This document shows positions 51,774-59,925 of a DNA stretch of 64,000 bases, piece by piece. The notes under the pieces were generated by a model that was given only the letters and a program-made list of their open reading frames with translations, did not search any database and had not been told where the DNA came from. The position numbers and the translations under genes were made by a program. Numbering within the stretch: position 1 is the first letter of the stretch; each line of letters begins with the position of its first letter. Source of the DNA: Erythrobacter aureus (GTDB lineage Bacteria > Pseudomonadota > Alphaproteobacteria > Sphingomonadales > Sphingomonadaceae). The DNA is taken from the NCBI RefSeq assembly GCF_003355455.1, contig NZ_CP031357.1:1590501-1654500 (forward strand), read 5' to 3'.

Positions 51774-53038
51774 AGCGATCCGCTTCCCGTGCGGCGCCAG
51801 TCTGCGAGCCGAGCCTCCGCCCGGCTGAGTTCCATGCGCGCGATGGAGCGCAGGTGAACCTCGTCGGGACCGTCCGCGATCCGCAGGGCGCGCATACCGG
51901 CATAGACTTCGGCGAGCCCGAAATCGTCCGACAGGCCGGCCGCGCCATGCGCCTGGATCGCGTGATCGACCACGCGCAGCGCGGTGCGCGGCGCGGCGAC
52001 TTTTATCATAGCGATTTCCATCCGCGCAGCCTTGTTGTCGGTCCTGTCCATCATGTCGGCGGCCTTGAGGCATAAAAGGCGCGTCATTTCGATGTCGAGC
52101 CGGGCTTCGCCCAGGCGCTGTTCCCAGATCGACTGGTCCGACAGGCGCTTGCCAAAGGCGATGCGCGCCTGCAGCCGTTCGGACATCTTGTCGATCGCCC
52201 GTTCCGCTGCGCCGATGGCTCGCATGCAATGGTGGATGCGCCCCGGACCCAGCCGGCCCTGCGCGATCTCGAAGCCGCGCCCTTCGCCCAGGATCATATT
52301 GTCCACCGGCACCCGCACGTTGCGCAGCACCACTTCGCCATGGCCGTGAGGAGCGCCATCGAAGCCGAGGACCGGAAGCATCCGCACGATCTCCACCCCG
52401 GGCGTGTCGAGCGGGACCAGCACCTGCGATTGCTGCCGGTGCCGCTCGGCCTCGGGATCGGTCTTGCCCATCACTATCGCCAGCGCACAGCGGGGGTCGC
52501 CAATGCCCGAAGACCACCATTTGCGTCCGTTGATGACATATTCGTCACCCTCGCGCCGGATCGAGGTCTGGATATTCGTCGCATCGGAAGAAGCGACGTC
52601 GGGCTCGGTCATCAGGAATGTCGAACGGATCGCGCCATCCATCAACGGCCTGAGCCAGCGCGCCTTCTGCTCGGGCGTGCCATAGCGGTGCAGGACCTCC
52701 ATGTTGCCGGTATCGGGCGCCGAACAGTTGAACGCCTCGGACGCGAAGCTGACGCGTCCCATTTCCTCGGCGCACAGCGCATATTCGAAATTGCTCAGCC
52801 CCGCGCCGCGAAAATCTTCGGTATCGTGTTCGGATGGGGGCAGGAACAGGTTCCACAGCCCTTCCTGATAGGCGCGTGCCTTCAGCTCCTCGATCACCGG
52901 AGGGATCTGCCACCGCGCTGCCCCTTCCTGCCGGGCGTGGGTGTGATAGGCATTCTCGGCACGATAGACGTGGTCCTGCATGAAGGCCCGCACACGGTCG
53001 CGCCATGCGATCTGCTTGGGCGAGAGTGTGAAATCCAT
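51770..53038 (-). CDS. Acyl-CoA dehydrogenase
   Basis: 422 residues of the ACAD10/11-like group: N-terminal DRVRAFMQDHV, the FAD-contact segment MTEPDVASSDATNIQ, the GxGFEIAQGRLGPGRIHHCMR turn (cut for length) and IAMIKVAAPRTALRVVDHAIQAHG with the C-terminal QAHGAAGLS. The catalytic base cannot be placed with certainty. Its stop overlaps pdxH. A weak TTG-N8-CAA site is 60 bp upstream. Confidence 0.9.
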   Translation of the reverse strand: MDFTLSPKQIAWRDRVRAFMQDHVYRAENAYHTHARQEGAARWQIPPVIEELKARAYQEGLWNLFLPPSEHDTEDFRGAGLSNFEYALCAEEMGRVSFASEAFNCSAPDTGNMEVLHRYGTPEQKARWLRPLMDGAIRSTFLMTEPDVASSDATNIQTSIRREGDEYVINGRKWWSSGIGDPRCALAIVMGKTDPEAERHRQQSQVLVPLDTPGVEIVRMLPVLGFDGAPHGHGEVVLRNVRVPVDNMILGEGRGFEIAQGRLGPGRIHHCMRAIGAAERAIDKMSERLQARIAFGKRLSDQSIWEQRLGEARLDIEMTRLLCLKAADMMDRTDNKAARMEIAMIKVAAPRTALRVVDHAIQAHGAAGLSDDFGLAEVYAGMRALRIADGPDEVHLRSIARMELSRAEARLADWRRTGSGSL

Positions 53039-53098
53039 CCTGTTCTCCTGCGAATCCGCTGTTTGCCGTCGACCCTAGGGGGTGGTCCCGAACGCGCT

Positions 53099-53112
53099 TT
53101 GACCTGGGGCAA
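53099..53112. promoter_or_regulatory. Weak Crp/Fnr-like box upstream of the acyl-CoA dehydrogenase
   Basis: TTGAC-CTGG-GGCAA keeps TTG-N8-CAA but has only 7 of 10 consensus bases. It lies between the acyl-CoA dehydrogenase start (53038) and the nnrS end (53132). Much less certain than the other four boxes. Confidence 0.35.
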
Positions 53113-53131
53113 AGAATTCCGCCCGCCGCAT

Positions 53132-54345
53132 TCATTCACCCGGGCGGGAGCGCAGCATCACAGGGGCATAGGCGAGCACGAAGAGCGCGAAGGCGGCGAT
53201 CCACAGCGCGCCGGCAAGATGCAGCAGCGACTGATAATACGCCGGGACGAGCGAAGCTGCCACGCGCGCCAGCACGGCGAGGTGGAGCGCCAGATAGCTT
53301 GCCCGCGTTGCCGGCCCGGCATGGAGCGCGCGGCCCGTATGGCCGAGCGTCGCGCGGGTCATCACCGCCAGGATCATGCCCGCCAGCGCGCCCACGCTCA
53401 GCGCGTGGACCCCCGCGCTCGCGGGGATCGGCGCGCCAAACCCGGTCGCGCCGAGTAGCAGCAGGCCCAATGGTATCCAGACATAGCCGAGATGGAGCAC
53501 CAGCACGATCGGCGAGGCGAGCGTGCGCCATCCCCGCCACCGCGCTAGGCGGACCAACTGGATGCTTCCGGCAAAGACCAGCGCCGCCCCGACCGGGGCA
53601 CCGCACCGGCCAGCATCCATGCCCCCAGCGCGAGGGCGGTCGCCAGCACCACAGCAATATCGAAACGGGTCGGTTGCGAGGGCAGGCTGCCGGTCAGCCC
53701 TTCGCGCTGCATCCAATTGCGGGTGAAGGAGGGGACGATGCGCCCGCCGATCAGCGAAACCAGCGTCACGGCCAGCGCGATGCCCGCACGGTGACCGATA
53801 TCGTATCCGATCAAGCCCGCCGATCCGGCATAGTCCAGCAGGTCGGCAAGGCCGAACAGGGCGATCGCCAGCACGACAGGCAGATTGCGGTTCTTCGCCA
53901 GCACGATCTCCCGCAGGATAAGCGCGGCGAGGGCGAGGTAGAACCCGCCATCGACCAGCGCCAGCAGGGCGAGCGGCAGCTCGGGCGCGGCGAAGGGCAG
54001 GGCGCGGGCTAGGAGCCACCACAGCGCCAGCGCGGCCAGCGGCGCGCCCGCGATCGGCAGGCGGCCGGTCCAGTTGGGCACGGCGGTCAGCGCGAAACCG
54101 GCTATGGCTGCGCCAACAAAGCCGAACAGCATTTCGTGGCGATGCCAGGCCAGCGGATCGAGCGCGCCGATCTGCGGCACGCCGACACTGAAAGCCCACA
54201 GCCAGATCGCGATGGTGATGGCGGCCCAAATGCCCGCGCCCAGAAAGAACGGCCGAAAGCCGCCGCGCAGTACCGGCGGGGCCTGTTCCATCCGGCGGCG
54301 GCGCAATTCGAGCCGGTCGCGATTGTCGAGCGTTCCTCCCATCAT
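53132..54345 (-). pseudogene. nnrS: NnrS family heme/copper membrane protein, interrupted by one frameshift
   Basis: ATG 54345 (overlapping the carbonic anhydrase stop) opens LRGGFRPFFLGAGIWA, AWHRHEMLFGFVGAAIAGF, LTAVPNWTGR and further helices to ALGAWMLAGA. After about 53610 the NnrS sequence continues in another frame (APVGAALVFAGSIQLVRLA, GVHALSVGALAGMILAVMTR, to 53132). The span is 1214 bp, one base short of 405 codons, so a 1-base deletion near the C-run at 53591-53620 explains it. NnrS takes part in nitric oxide response in denitrifiers. Sequencing error remains possible. Confidence 0.85.
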
Positions 54346-54965
54346 CTCTCCTCGTCGAGAAAATCGACTCGACCGGTATCGAGGTGGTAATAGGCCCCGA
54401 CCACCCGCAAGGCCCCGCGCCGCTGCGGTTCGAGCAGGGCGGGCGAAGCCTCCTGCTGCAATTCCCGGACCACCTTGCGCACATTGCACAGCGCCGCGGC
54501 GTCGACAAGATTCTCGGCCCAGGGATCGGCCTCCAGCACGGCCGGGAGCAGCGATTGCAGCACCTTGCTGACATTGCCCGAGAACTGGCGCTGTTCGCGC
54601 GTTACCGCGACCGCCGCGCGCAATGCGCCGCAGGCCTCGTGGCCCATGACCACGATCAGCGGAACGCCGAGCTGCGTCACCGCGAATTCCAGGCTGCCGA
54701 GTGCGCTGGTGCACAGCGTGTTGCCGGCATTGCGCACGATGAACAGCTCGCCCAGACCCCGCTCGAACAGCAGTTCCGGCGGCACGCGCGAATCCGAACA
54801 GGATAGATAAGCCGCGAAGGGCCGCTGGGCCGCCGCCAGGTGCAGCCTACGCATGCGGTCTATCGGAGGCTGATAAGTCGCATCGTCGAGAAAGCGCCGA
54901 TTGCCGTCTTTCAGCAGGGCCAGCGCCTCATCGGGGGAGAGTTGCGGGAGGGTATCGTCGGGCAT
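54342..54965 (-). CDS. Beta-carbonic anhydrase
   Basis: 207 residues from ATG 54965 (MPDDTLPQLSPDEAL). Zinc ligands and catalytic dyad are visible: CSDSRVPPE and GHEACGALRAA. It hydrates CO2. It is the first gene of a unit with nnrS (4-bp overlap) and is divergent from the porin gene. A Fnr-type box (55000-55013) lies 35 bp upstream. Confidence 0.94.
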   Translation of the reverse strand: MPDDTLPQLSPDEALALLKDGNRRFLDDATYQPPIDRMRRLHLAAAQRPFAAYLSCSDSRVPPELLFERGLGELFIVRNAGNTLCTSALGSLEFAVTQLGVPLIVVMGHEACGALRAAVAVTREQRQFSGNVSKVLQSLLPAVLEADPWAENLVDAAALCNVRKVVRELQQEASPALLEPQRRGALRVVGAYYHLDTGRVDFLDEER

Positions 54966-54999
54966 GTCGACTATATTGCATATGATATACCCATTTACT

Positions 55000-55013
55000 T
55001 TGACTAATATCAA
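55000..55013. promoter_or_regulatory. Crp/Fnr-type box between carbonic anhydrase and porin
   Basis: TTGAC-TAAT-ATCAA (9 of 10 consensus bases) in the divergent gap, 35 bp before the carbonic anhydrase ATG and 34 bp before the porin ATG. Confidence 0.75.
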
Positions 55014-55046
55014 TTACACCAGTGAAGAATCGCGTATCTGGGCGAT

Positions 55047-56258
55047 ATGAAGCAAGCCACACTTCTCGCTGCACCGCTTCTCGCCGTGTCGCTCTCGCCT
55101 GCGGTTCTTCACGCGCAAGCTGCTGAAGAGCCCGTCGTCACCCCCTATGCGGACATCCGCTACCGGCTCGAACTGGTCGATCAGGGCGGTGTGCCCGAAG
55201 ACGCCACCGCATCGACGCTGCGGGTCAAAGCGGGTGTGAAGACAGGATCATGGCAGGGCCTGAGCGCGCTGGTCGAAGGTGAAGCGATCATGCGCATCGG
55301 CCCCCGGCACTATAACGACACCACCAACGGGCTCACCCGCTATCCGGTGGTGGCCGACCCGACCGACGTGCTGCTCAACCAGGCCTATGTGCGCTTCAAT
55401 CCCGGTAAGACGGTGGACGCTATCGCCGGTCGCCAGGTCATCAATCTGGACAATCAACGCTGGATCGGATCGGTTGGTTGGCGTCAGAACGACCAGATCT
55501 TCGATGCGGGCCGGATCAGTGTCACGCCGGTCGCCGGGCTGACCGCGCAATATATCCATAGCTGGCGCGTCAACCGCATCTTCGGCCCGGACTCGCCGCA
55601 GGGTATCTGGCGCGATACCGCGATCAATGCGGTCAATATCGGCTATAAATTGGGCGAGGCCGGGACGCTGACCGGTTATGGATATTGGCTGGATATTCCG
55701 CAGGCACCTGCGGCAAGTTCGCGCACGCTGGGCGGGCGGCTGGCCGGGCAGTATCCGGTGGCGGAGGGGGTGAAGGTGCTCTACGCCGCCGAATATGCCC
55801 GCCAGACCGATCTCTCGCCCAACCCGGCAAATTTCGGCCTCGATTATCTCGCGCTGGAGCCGGGTGTTGCCTTCAAAGGATTGACCCTGAAGGCCGGTTA
55901 CGAACGGCTGGAAGGCAATGGTGCGGTCGCGCTGCAAACCCCGCTCGCGACGCTGCACGCCTTCAATGGCTGGGCGGACGTTTTCCTGAACACACCGGCC
56001 AGCGGATTGCGCGACCTCTATGCCGATGCGGCGTACAAATTCGCCGATGGCCCCGTGAAGGGGCTGCTGCTACGCGCGACCTATCACGACTTCCATTCGA
56101 CCGTTGGAGATGTGGGCTACGGGCATGAGTTCGATGCGCTCATTGCCTACCCGCTCACCAAACAGATCGGCGTTTCTGCGAAATTTGCCCAGTACAACTC
56201 AAACGGCTTTGCGACCGATCGAACCAAAGCCTGGTTCACGATCGAAGCGAAATTCTGA
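55047..56258 (+). CDS. Outer-membrane porin, alginate-export (AlgE)-like family
   Basis: 403 residues. The signal peptide (residues 1-24, AVLHAQA) is followed by an amphipathic beta-strand pattern with YADIRYRLELVDQ, LLNQAYVRFNPGKTVDAIAG, RQVINLDNQRWIGSVGWRQN and a C-terminal aromatic FTIEAKF. It belongs with the alginate-export-type barrels found near nitrate genes. It may pass nitrate or nitrite across the outer membrane; substrate not shown. Fnr-type box 34 bp upstream. Confidence 0.82.
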   Translation: MKQATLLAAPLLAVSLSPAVLHAQAAEEPVVTPYADIRYRLELVDQGGVPEDATASTLRVKAGVKTGSWQGLSALVEGEAIMRIGPRHYNDTTNGLTRYPVVADPTDVLLNQAYVRFNPGKTVDAIAGRQVINLDNQRWIGSVGWRQNDQIFDAGRISVTPVAGLTAQYIHSWRVNRIFGPDSPQGIWRDTAINAVNIGYKLGEAGTLTGYGYWLDIPQAPAASSRTLGGRLAGQYPVAEGVKVLYAAEYARQTDLSPNPANFGLDYLALEPGVAFKGLTLKAGYERLEGNGAVALQTPLATLHAFNGWADVFLNTPASGLRDLYADAAYKFADGPVKGLLLRATYHDFHSTVGDVGYGHEFDALIAYPLTKQIGVSAKFAQYNSNGFATDRTKAWFTIEAKF

Positions 56259-56281
56259 ACCCCGCAGCCACTCTCTCCCGG

Positions 56282-57019
56282 CTAGCGGGGAACCTTGTCA
56301 GGCCGCGCGAACGTTTCCAGCTTCGCGCGGTCTGACATCCTTACCATCCTTCCCTTGAGGCTTACCCCCTGCTTGCCGAGCAGGCCGAAAGCGCGCGAGA
56401 GATTTTCCGGCGTCATGCCCAGCAGCGATGCCAGAACGCGCTTTTCGGCGGGGAGAACGGTCGTCTCGGGCAGACCCTGCACATCGTGTTGCTGCAGGAT
56501 GAAATGCGCCAGCCGTTCGGCGGACTGGCGCAATTTCATATCCGCAAGCGCTAGAACCAGATCGCGATAGCCGAAGGCCAGTTCGCGCATGGTCGCTTCC
56601 ATCAGGGCCGTGTCCTTGCGCACCACCTCGCGCATCAAGGCGGCGGGGACGAGCAGGACGCGTGACGATTCGAGTGTACGCGCGGACATCAGATAGGGCA
56701 GGTCGGTGACCACCGCCGCCAGGATGAAGCTGCGAACCGGTTGGACGATCCGCATGGTCGTGTCGCGATCGCCGACCGAAGTATAGAGTTCGGCGAGACC
56801 ATCCACCAGCACGTGAAGGAAATCGGCGCGCTGCCCGACTTCGAAGAGCACGAGCTGCGGCGGGAATACCTGCAGGAAGGAGCCGGAGAAGATACGGTCG
56901 CGCTCCTCCTCGTTCATTGCGCGAAAGAGGGGAAGATTGGCGACTTCGGGTTTTTCGGCGGGGCGCAGTGTCAGACTCCTGGCTTGTCGAATAGCTGGAC
57001 TGAAATTGATAATTATCAA
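56282..57019 (-). CDS. Cysteine-free Crp/Fnr family transcriptional regulator
   Basis: A cNMP-binding-type sensor domain (LPLFRAMNEEERDRIF to DRDTTMRIV), a dimerisation helix and a C-terminal HTH with recognition helix TPENLSRAFGLL. The E-x-x-S-R signature matches the FNR-type DNA contact and therefore TTGAT boxes. The coding part has no cysteine, so it is not an iron-sulfur FNR; a Dnr/NarR-like sensor of NO or nitrate is likely. The start is uncertain: TTG 57019 lies inside a perfect Fnr box, CTG 56968 follows AGGAG, ATG 56917 gives a short protein. Confidence 0.85.
   Translation of the reverse strand: MIIINFSPAIRQARSLTLRPAEKPEVANLPLFRAMNEEERDRIFSGSFLQVFPPQLVLFEVGQRADFLHVLVDGLAELYTSVGDRDTTMRIVQPVRSFILAAVVTDLPYLMSARTLESSRVLLVPAALMREVVRKDTALMEATMRELAFGYRDLVLALADMKLRQSAERLAHFILQQHDVQGLPETTVLPAEKRVLASLLGMTPENLSRAFGLLGKQGVSLKGRMVRMSDRAKLETFARPDKVPR
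57006..57019. promoter_or_regulatory. Perfect Crp/Fnr-type box upstream of the regulator gene
   Basis: TTGAT-AATT-ATCAA is a perfect palindrome and an exact match to the FNR consensus. It lies just upstream of the regulator (autoregulation likely) and 155 bp upstream of narK. Confidence 0.85.
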
Positions 57020-57098
57020 GTGGTGGATTGATGTGACGCCTTCACCTACCTCACATGGATCAGTGCGGCCACCTTTTTCCCCGAACGATCCTGTTTTC

Positions 57099-57112
57099 TT
57101 GACCTGAATCAA
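57099..57112. promoter_or_regulatory. Crp/Fnr-type box upstream of narK
   Basis: TTGAC-CTGA-ATCAA, 9 of 10 consensus bases, centred about 68 bp before the narK ATG (57174), a suitable place for activation of the nar operon. Confidence 0.78.
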
Positions 57113-57173
57113 GGGATGGGCGGGCTGGCTCCTTTCTGGAAGATGCACGAACACGTAGCCAAGGGAGGCCAAA

Positions 57174-59924
57174 ATGCAGCTTGGCTCAGCCGCTAGCAAG
57201 AGTGACCAGAATCGGGCCTTGGGGCTCAGCACGATCGCATTCACGATATGTTTCGCGGTCTGGACGATTTTCGCGATCATTGGGATTGAAATCAAAGGCG
57301 AACTCGGCCTCAGCGATACGCAGTTCGGTCTGCTGGTCGGCACTCCGATCCTGACCGGATCGCTCACGCGTCTTTTCCTTGGTGTGTGGACCGACCAGTA
57401 TGGCGGACGGATCGTTTTCCCGCTGACGATGATCGCTTCGGCGATCGCGACATATCTTCTCTCCTTCGCCGACAGCTATTTTCTTACCCTGCTGGCGGCG
57501 CTTGGCCTTGGGGTCGCGGGCGGTACCTTCGCAGTCGGCGTCGCCTATGTGTCGAAGTGGTATCCCCCCGAAAAGCAGGGCTCCGCGCTCGGCTTCTTCG
57601 GCATGGGCAATGTCGGCGCGGCAGTGACCAAGTTCGCCGCGCCCTGGGTCATGGTGGCTCTGGGCTGGCAGGCCGTTGCGCAGATTTGGGCAACGGCGGC
57701 TGCGGTGATGGCGGTGGTGTTCTTCCTGTTTTCGAAGGACGATCCCGACCTTGCCGCGCGCAAGGCGAGCGGCGCGAAGCCCAAAACCCTGCGCGAGCAG
57801 CTCGAGCCGCTCAAAAAGGAACAGGTCTGGCGTTTTTCGCTGTACTATTTCTTCGTGTTCGGTGCCTTCGTCGCGTTGGCGCTCTGGCTGCCGAAATATC
57901 TGATCGGGGTCTATGGCGTTGACGTGAAGCTGGCCGGTACCTTGGCCGCCGTCTTCTCGCTTTCGGCCAGTGTCTTCCGCGCTTACGGCGGCATCCTGTC
58001 GGATCGCTACGGCGCCCGCAAGGTAATGTACGCCACTTTCGGCGTATCGCTGGTCTGCCTGTTCATGCTGTCCTATCCCTCGACCGACTATATCATTCAC
58101 GGTTCGCGGGGCGACATCGCCTTTTCCACCGAGATGGGGCTAGTGCCTTTCGTGGTGACGATCTTCGTGCTCGGCTTCTTCATGTCGCTGGGCAAGGCCG
58201 CGGTCTACAAGCACATTCCCGTCTACTATCCCGACCATGTTGGCTCGGTCGGCGGCATGGTCGGCCTGGTCGGCGGGCTGGGTGGTTTCATCCTGCCGAT
58301 CATCTTCGGCGCGGTAAGCGATCTTACCGGTATCTGGACGAGCTGTTTCATGGTGCTCTTCGCACTGGTCGCCGTGGCGCTGGTTTGGATGCATATCGCG
58401 GTGCGCCAAATGGAGCAGAAGGCCGCCCGCGTGGAAGGGCGCACACTGCCCGAATTTCCCGAAATGGCGGAGCTGCATGAGGATGCCAAGCACGAGCCCC
58501 ATGCTTACGAGCCGGATGGCAAGGTACTGAAGGAGTGGCGCCCGGAGGATGCCGAGTTCTGGGAGAAAACCGGCGAGAAGATCGCGCGGCGCAACCTCTA
58601 TATCTCGATCCCCGCGCTGCTGCTCGCCTTCTGCGTGTGGATGGTGTGGTCGGTCGTCGTGGCCAAACTGCCCTCGATCGGCTTCGACTACAGCACCAAT
58701 CAGCTGTTCTGGCTGGCTGCGCTGCCGGGGCTTTCGGGCGCGACGTTGCGGATATTCTACAGCTTCATGGTGCCGATCTTCGGCGGACGCCTGTGGACCA
58801 CGCTGTCGACAGCTTCGCTGCTGATTCCGGCCTTCGGTATCGGCTATGCCGTCCAAAATCCGGACACGCCCTATCTGATCTTCCTTGTGCTGGCGCTGCT
58901 GTGCGGCTTCGGCGGGGGCAATTTTGCCTCGTCGATGGCGAATATCAGCTTCTTCTTCCCCAAGGCGCAGAAGGGCAATGCGCTGGCGCTCAATGCAGGG
59001 CTGGGCAATCTCGGCGTGTCGGTGATGCAGTTCTCGGTCCCGCTGGTGATTGCGGCGGGTGTGTTCGGCGCGCTGGGCGGGATGCCGCAACAGACCGCAG
59101 AAGGCGGCCAGCTGTGGTTGCAGAATGCGGGCTTCATCTGGGTGCCCTTCATCATCGCCTCCACGCTGCTCGCCTGGTTCGGGATGAACGATATCGCCGA
59201 TGCCAAGGCCAGCTTTGCCGAACAGGCGGTGATCTTCCAGCGCAAGCACAACTGGCTGATGAGCTGGCTCTACACTGGCACCTTCGGCAGCTTCATCGGC
59301 TTTTCCGCCGGGCTGCCGCTGCTGGCCAAGCACCAGTTCCCCGATGTCGACGTGCTCAAATTCGTCTTCCTCGGCCCGCTGGTGGGTGCGCTCAGCCGCG
59401 CCGCCACCGGGTGGATTTCCGACCGCTGGGGCGGCGGGCGCGTCACCTTCTGGGTGTTCGTGGGCATGATGCTGGCCGTGGTCGGGGTGGTCTATTTCCT
59501 CGAAGCGGGCAGCTGGTGGGGTTTCCTCGGCATGTTCATCGCCATGTTCTTCCTGACCGGCGTGGGCAATGCCTCCACCTTCCAGATGATCCCGATCATC
59601 ATGCGCCAGGAAGTGCCCCGGCTGATGCCCGAACTGAAGGGCGCCGAACTGACCCGGCAGGCGGAGAAGGAGTCGGCGGCCATCGTCGGCTTCACCTCGG
59701 CGGTCGCGGCCTATGGCGCCTTCTTCATCCCCAAGAGCTTCGGCAGCTCGATCGAGGCCACGGGATCGCCGATGATGGCGCTCTGGGGCTTCTTCGCCTT
59801 CTACGCCAGCTGTGCGGTGCTGACCTGGTGGGCCTACACCCGCCGCAGCGGCCTGCTCCACGACATCGAGCGCGGACGCGCACCCGCCCCGGCGGCCACC
59901 CCTCACATTCTCAAGGAAGCCTGA
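57174..59924 (+). CDS. narK: NarK1-NarK2 fused nitrate/nitrite transporter
   Basis: 916 residues with two complete MFS halves. The first (about residues 15-430) has the nitrate signature GLGVAGGTFAVGVAYVSKWY; a cytoplasmic linker of about 50 charged residues follows; the second (about 480-900) has a further signature region GFGGGNFASSMANISFFFP. In Paracoccus the two modules act as a nitrate/proton symporter and a nitrate/nitrite antiporter. It lies one base before narG, so narK-narG-narH are one operon. Confidence 0.94.
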   Translation: MQLGSAASKSDQNRALGLSTIAFTICFAVWTIFAIIGIEIKGELGLSDTQFGLLVGTPILTGSLTRLFLGVWTDQYGGRIVFPLTMIASAIATYLLSFADSYFLTLLAALGLGVAGGTFAVGVAYVSKWYPPEKQGSALGFFGMGNVGAAVTKFAAPWVMVALGWQAVAQIWATAAAVMAVVFFLFSKDDPDLAARKASGAKPKTLREQLEPLKKEQVWRFSLYYFFVFGAFVALALWLPKYLIGVYGVDVKLAGTLAAVFSLSASVFRAYGGILSDRYGARKVMYATFGVSLVCLFMLSYPSTDYIIHGSRGDIAFSTEMGLVPFVVTIFVLGFFMSLGKAAVYKHIPVYYPDHVGSVGGMVGLVGGLGGFILPIIFGAVSDLTGIWTSCFMVLFALVAVALVWMHIAVRQMEQKAARVEGRTLPEFPEMAELHEDAKHEPHAYEPDGKVLKEWRPEDAEFWEKTGEKIARRNLYISIPALLLAFCVWMVWSVVVAKLPSIGFDYSTNQLFWLAALPGLSGATLRIFYSFMVPIFGGRLWTTLSTASLLIPAFGIGYAVQNPDTPYLIFLVLALLCGFGGGNFASSMANISFFFPKAQKGNALALNAGLGNLGVSVMQFSVPLVIAAGVFGALGGMPQQTAEGGQLWLQNAGFIWVPFIIASTLLAWFGMNDIADAKASFAEQAVIFQRKHNWLMSWLYTGTFGSFIGFSAGLPLLAKHQFPDVDVLKFVFLGPLVGALSRAATGWISDRWGGGRVTFWVFVGMMLAVVGVVYFLEAGSWWGFLGMFIAMFFLTGVGNASTFQMIPIIMRQEVPRLMPELKGAELTRQAEKESAAIVGFTSAVAAYGAFFIPKSFGSSIEATGSPMMALWGFFAFYASCAVLTWWAYTRRSGLLHDIERGRAPAPAATPHILKEA

Positions 59925-59925
59925 G

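Noticed and set aside
58140..59906. 588-codon open frame antisense to narK
   Set aside because: His/Glu-rich shadow of a membrane protein; no independent start or motif.
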